Shown here piece after piece: positions 61,161 through 64,000 of a stretch of DNA of 64,000 nt. The stretch covers positions 344,185-408,184 of the forward strand of contig NZ_RWIT01000005.1 in NCBI RefSeq assembly GCF_003944715.1. The letters are read 5' to 3'. A program made the position numbers and the translations under genes. This DNA is from Hymenobacter rigui. Its GTDB lineage: Bacteria > Bacteroidota > Bacteroidia > Cytophagales > Hymenobacteraceae. The notes beneath the pieces are model-generated. The model searched no databases, was not told where the DNA came from, and saw only the letters and a program-made list of their open reading frames with translations. Numbering within the stretch: the stretch's first letter is position 1; the number at the start of each line of letters is the position of its first letter.

Positions 61161-63596
61161 TTACTTCCGAATCAGCGCCCCGGCCTGCTGCTCGAACTGC
61201 TGTATGAGGCGGTTCATTACTGAGTCGATGGCCTGGTCGGTGAGGGTTTGGGCGGGGTCCTGGAGCAGGAAGCTCACGGAGTAGGACTTCTTGCCCTGGC
61301 CCAGGTTGTCGCCTTCGTACACGTCGAACACGTTCACCTGCTGCAGGAGTTTCTTCTCGGTGCGACGGGCAATCTGCTGGAGCTGGTCGAAGGTCACGGT
61401 TTTATCCACCACCAGCGACAGGTCGCGGCGCACTTCCGGGAACTTGGGCAGCTCGCGGGCCACCAGTGCGTTCTTGTACTTGCGCATCAGCCAGTCCCAG
61501 TCCAGCTCAGCATACCACACGGGCTGGCTCACGTCGAGGCGCTTCAGGATGGCCGTTGATACCGCGCCCAGCTGGGCTACCGGCTGGTTCTGGGCCAGCA
61601 GCGTGAGGCCACCGGCCAGGTACGGGTGCTGCACCGGCTGCGAGGCAGGCTGCGGGAAGCCCAGCGAGGCCAGCACCTGTTGCACCGCGCCGGCCAGCTG
61701 GTGGAAGCTGCTCTTGTCCGACTTCTGCTGCCAGGTTTCGGCGGCGGTGTTGCCGGTGAGGTAAATGACGAGCTTGTTGTACTCCTCGTACTGGCCGCCG
61801 GCCTTCTGGCGGTAGGCCTTGCCGAACTCGTACAGCTTCAGGTCGCGCTGGCGGCGGTTCACGTTGTGGCGAATTACCTCCAGGCCGCTGTGCAGCAGCG
61901 TGGGCCGCATAATGTTCAGCTCGGCGCTGTTGAAGTTGAGCAGGCGCACCAGCGTCTCGTCCTTCTCCCCTTCCTTCTCGAAGTAGAGCGAGTTGGTGAT
62001 GGAGTTGGTAATGATTTCCGAGAAACCCTGGCCGCTAAGCAAACGGGCCGTGTTCTGACGGATAATTTCGGGGTCGGGGTTGGGGAACTGGGCCAGGTAC
62101 GTGGCCGAGTTGTGGGGGCGCAGGGCCACGTGGTTGTAGCCGTAGATGCGCAGGATTTCCTCAATCACGTCGGCCTCGCGGGTCACGTCCACCTTATGCG
62201 GCGGCACCGACAGAATCCACTCGGCGTGGCCGGCCTCGTCGGTCAGCTCTTCCGAAATGAGGATGTCGAGGTCAGTCAGGATCTGGCGGATGCGCTCGGG
62301 GGCAATGAACTGGCCTACCAGCTTCTCCACGCGGGGCAGGCGCAGGCGCACCGGCGTATGGCCGATGTGGGCGGGGTACTCATCCACCACGGGGGCGGCC
62401 ACGGTAGCGCCGGCCACTTCCTGCAGCAGCAGAGCCGCCCGCTTCAATCCGATGAGCACCATGTTCGGGTCGGTGCCCCGCTCGAAGCGGAAGGAGGCGT
62501 CGGTTTTGAGCTTATGATCCTGTGACGTCAGTCGAACAACACTAGGCTCGAAGTAAGCACTCTCGAGGAATACACGAGTGGTAGAATTTGTCACGCCTGA
62601 ATGAGCACCTCCGAATACACCAGCTAAAGCCATTGGTGTCCCTGTACCATCAGCAATGATCAAATCACCATAGTTCAATTCTCGCTCAACCCCATCCAAC
62701 GTGGTCAGCTTATCCCAAGCTTCTGCCCGCTTCACGCGCACCTGGTTGCCGCTGATCTGGTCGGCGTCGAAGGCGTGCAACGGCTGGCCCAGCTCGTGCA
62801 GCACGAAGTTGGTCACGTCCACCACGTTGTTGATGGGCGAAAGGCCGATGCTGCGCAGGCGGCGCTGCAACCATTCGGGCGAGGGGCCTACCTGCACGTT
62901 TTCGAGCAGCAAACCGGCGTAGCGCGGGGCCGCGGCGGCATCTTCCAAGGTTACTGTGATGGGAGCGGTGGCCGTGGCCGGGGCGTGGAAGCCGCTGATG
63001 TCGGGCAGGTGGCAGGGCTGGCGCAGCAAAGCGCGCAGCTCCCGGGCCACGCCGTAGTGCGAGGCGGCGTCGGCGCGGTTCGGGGTCAGGCCGATTTCTA
63101 GGACCGAGTCGGAGCCCAGGCCGAAGTACTCGGCGGCGGGCGTGCCGTTGGGCAGGTCGGTATCGAGCACCATAATGCCGGCGTGCGACTGGCCCAGGCC
63201 GATTTCGTCCTCGGCGCAGATCATGCCCTCGGAAGCCAAGCCCCGGATTTTGGACTTCTTGATTTTGAACGGCTCGCCTTCGGAAGGGTGTAGCACGGCC
63301 CCATCGAGGGCTACTACCACGCGCTGGCCGGCGGCCACGTTGGGGGCGCCGCACACAATCTGGCGGATGGTGCCGTCGCCCACGTCCACGGTGGTAACGC
63401 TGAGCTTGTCGGCGTCGGGGTGCTTTTCGCGGGTGAGCACGGTGCCCAGCACCACGCCGCGCAGGCCGCCGGGTACGCTTTCCAGCTCCTCAATGCCTTC
63501 CACCTCCAGCCCGGAGCCGGTCAGCAGCTTGCCAATCTCCTCGGCGGGTTTATCGGTAGGAATGAGCGTGCGGAGCCAGTCGAGGGATATTTTCAT
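61161..63596 (-). CDS. pheT: Phenylalanine--tRNA ligase beta subunit
   Basis: 811 residues, typical length. The N-terminal tRNA-binding OB domain has LGTVLTREKHPDADKLSVTT and ICAEDEIGLGQSHAGIMVLD. The B3/B4 domain contains PNRADAASHYGVARELRALL and INNVVDVTNFVLHELGQPLH; the B5 domain holds EEILRIYGYNHVALRPHNS, and the FDX-ACB anticodon domain ends the protein (LPKFPEVRRDLSLVVDKTV). It partners with PheS, not in the window. The stretch at about 62520-62715 is AT-rich with different codons but keeps the frame and the conserved protein sequence. Confidence 0.95.
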   Translation of the reverse strand: MKISLDWLRTLIPTDKPAEEIGKLLTGSGLEVEGIEELESVPGGLRGVVLGTVLTREKHPDADKLSVTTVDVGDGTIRQIVCGAPNVAAGQRVVVALDGAVLHPSEGEPFKIKKSKIRGLASEGMICAEDEIGLGQSHAGIMVLDTDLPNGTPAAEYFGLGSDSVLEIGLTPNRADAASHYGVARELRALLRQPCHLPDISGFHAPATATAPITVTLEDAAAAPRYAGLLLENVQVGPSPEWLQRRLRSIGLSPINNVVDVTNFVLHELGQPLHAFDADQISGNQVRVKRAEAWDKLTTLDGVERELNYGDLIIADGTGTPMALAGVFGGAHSGVTNSTTRVFLESAYFEPSVVRLTSQDHKLKTDASFRFERGTDPNMVLIGLKRAALLLQEVAGATVAAPVVDEYPAHIGHTPVRLRLPRVEKLVGQFIAPERIRQILTDLDILISEELTDEAGHAEWILSVPPHKVDVTREADVIEEILRIYGYNHVALRPHNSATYLAQFPNPDPEIIRQNTARLLSGQGFSEIITNSITNSLYFEKEGEKDETLVRLLNFNSAELNIMRPTLLHSGLEVIRHNVNRRQRDLKLYEFGKAYRQKAGGQYEEYNKLVIYLTGNTAAETWQQKSDKSSFHQLAGAVQQVLASLGFPQPASQPVQHPYLAGGLTLLAQNQPVAQLGAVSTAILKRLDVSQPVWYAELDWDWLMRKYKNALVARELPKFPEVRRDLSLVVDKTVTFDQLQQIARRTEKKLLQQVNVFDVYEGDNLGQGKKSYSVSFLLQDPAQTLTDQAIDSVMNRLIQQFEQQAGALIRK

Positions 63597-63902
63597 CAGT
63601 TACGAGTTGCGGGTTGTCAGTTGCCGGTTGCTCGGTGGTTCGTTGTCAGGATTGTGCTGGCAACAAACCACGAGCAGCTCACTGACTACAAAGGTACGGA
63701 TTCGGGCGGGCGGCAGAAAACGAGCCTGGATGGGTGATTTCGGTGTATATTTTAGTACACTAACCAAGGCTATTGCGCGATAATCAATGTTTTCAGTATA
63801 GAGCCGATCCTATCCGGTTTACAGCCGGATTACGTGCTTTGCACATAATAGGCGGCAAGGTAAATATTCGACCTATAGCGGATTCGTGAACGGTTCGTCC
63901 GT
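63597..63902. other. Upstream region of pheT with inverted repeats
   Basis: No gene seen. 63599-63685 holds another CAGTTGCCGGTTG-type imperfect palindrome (GTTACGAGTTGCGGGTTG...). TGTATATTTTAGTACA at about 63744 is an AT-rich imperfect palindrome that could be an operator. The last part probably contains the end of the IS element that supplies the transposase fragment; I cannot place its terminal repeat. Confidence 0.4.
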
Positions 63903-64000
63903 TCATTTAGCTGGTTGAGTGTGATACCCACAGTGGTCAAACCAGTTGCGCGCATCTTGGCTAGTAATCCAACCGATGGCCTCGTGCAGAGCCGCTTCCA
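63903..64000 (-). CDS. C-terminal fragment of an IS630-like transposase (cut by window end)
   Basis: Reading the minus strand, the frame entering from 64000 ends at TGA (63903-63905). The 31 visible residues include ALHEAIGWITSQDARNWFDH and then CGYHTQPAK. IS630 family transposases typically end with an ITxQDAxxWFxHCGY motif, so this is likely the end of such an IS transposase. The catalytic DDE residues lie outside the window. Confidence 0.55.
   Translation of the reverse strand, partial: EAALHEAIGWITSQDARNWFDHCGYHTQPAK

Overview
The window looks like a chromosomal segment of a GC-rich Bacteroidota, most likely Hymenobacter or a close Cytophagales relative. This is inferred from gene content and style, not from a database match. 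Supporting signs are two secreted proteins ending in type IX secretion (T9SS) sorting domains, many lipobox lipoproteins, weak or absent Shine-Dalgarno sequences, several promoter-like TAnnTTTG boxes, a solitary sucD, and the order pheT / coiled-coil protein / zapA / rny. No rRNA, tRNA or CRISPR array was seen.

Layout. 1-1982: tail of a membrane protein, a membrane-anchored M28 peptidase and an AT-rich lipoprotein. 2081-10859: a bacterial alpha-2-macroglobulin (A2M) and penicillin-binding protein 1C, the usual periplasmic defence and wall-repair pair, separated by a long inverted repeat and an opposed Uma2 gene. 10987-17965: an orphan protein, then a tripartite RND efflux operon (outer-membrane factor, adaptor, pump). 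18230-21361: a secreted esterase, small envelope proteins and a decayed orphan gene. 21373-26121: a DUF779 protein and an aldehyde dehydrogenase opposite an AraC-type regulator, then an MFS transporter. 26136-30127: dTDP-4-dehydrorhamnose reductase and the poorly understood DUF4130 / radical-SAM DNA-repair-like pair with a 61-residue Cys-rich ORF between them. 30342-37367: an outer-membrane barrel protein, a CvfB-like RNA-binding protein, an NAD(P)-binding protein, a T9SS cargo protein and an OmpH/Skp-like chaperone. 37560-40331: a RimB-like protease, RimK and a deacylase cluster. 40451-45916: a sugar dehydrogenase-like propeller, then DUF502, ispH, cmk and small genes. 46001-50350: adenine deaminase, a lone response regulator, a cystathionine beta-synthase-like enzyme and sucD. 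50630-58502: a T9SS-tailed PIG-L deacetylase, a polytopic membrane protein, a GT2 glycosyltransferase, and a flavin disulfide reductase flanked by two related lipoproteins. 58583-63596: rny, a possible small RNA, zapA, a coiled-coil protein and pheT. 63903-64000: the tail of an IS630-like transposase.

The most unusual theme is dispersed palindromic repeats. Four GTCAT...ATGAC hairpins sit between genes, a second family of CAGTTGCTGG-type hairpins lies in other spacers, and a third CCCCTCTCC-type element has entered pbpC in frame. Two housekeeping-type genes (A2M and pheT) also carry sharply bounded AT-rich patches with different codon use. All functional calls rest on reading motifs by eye.
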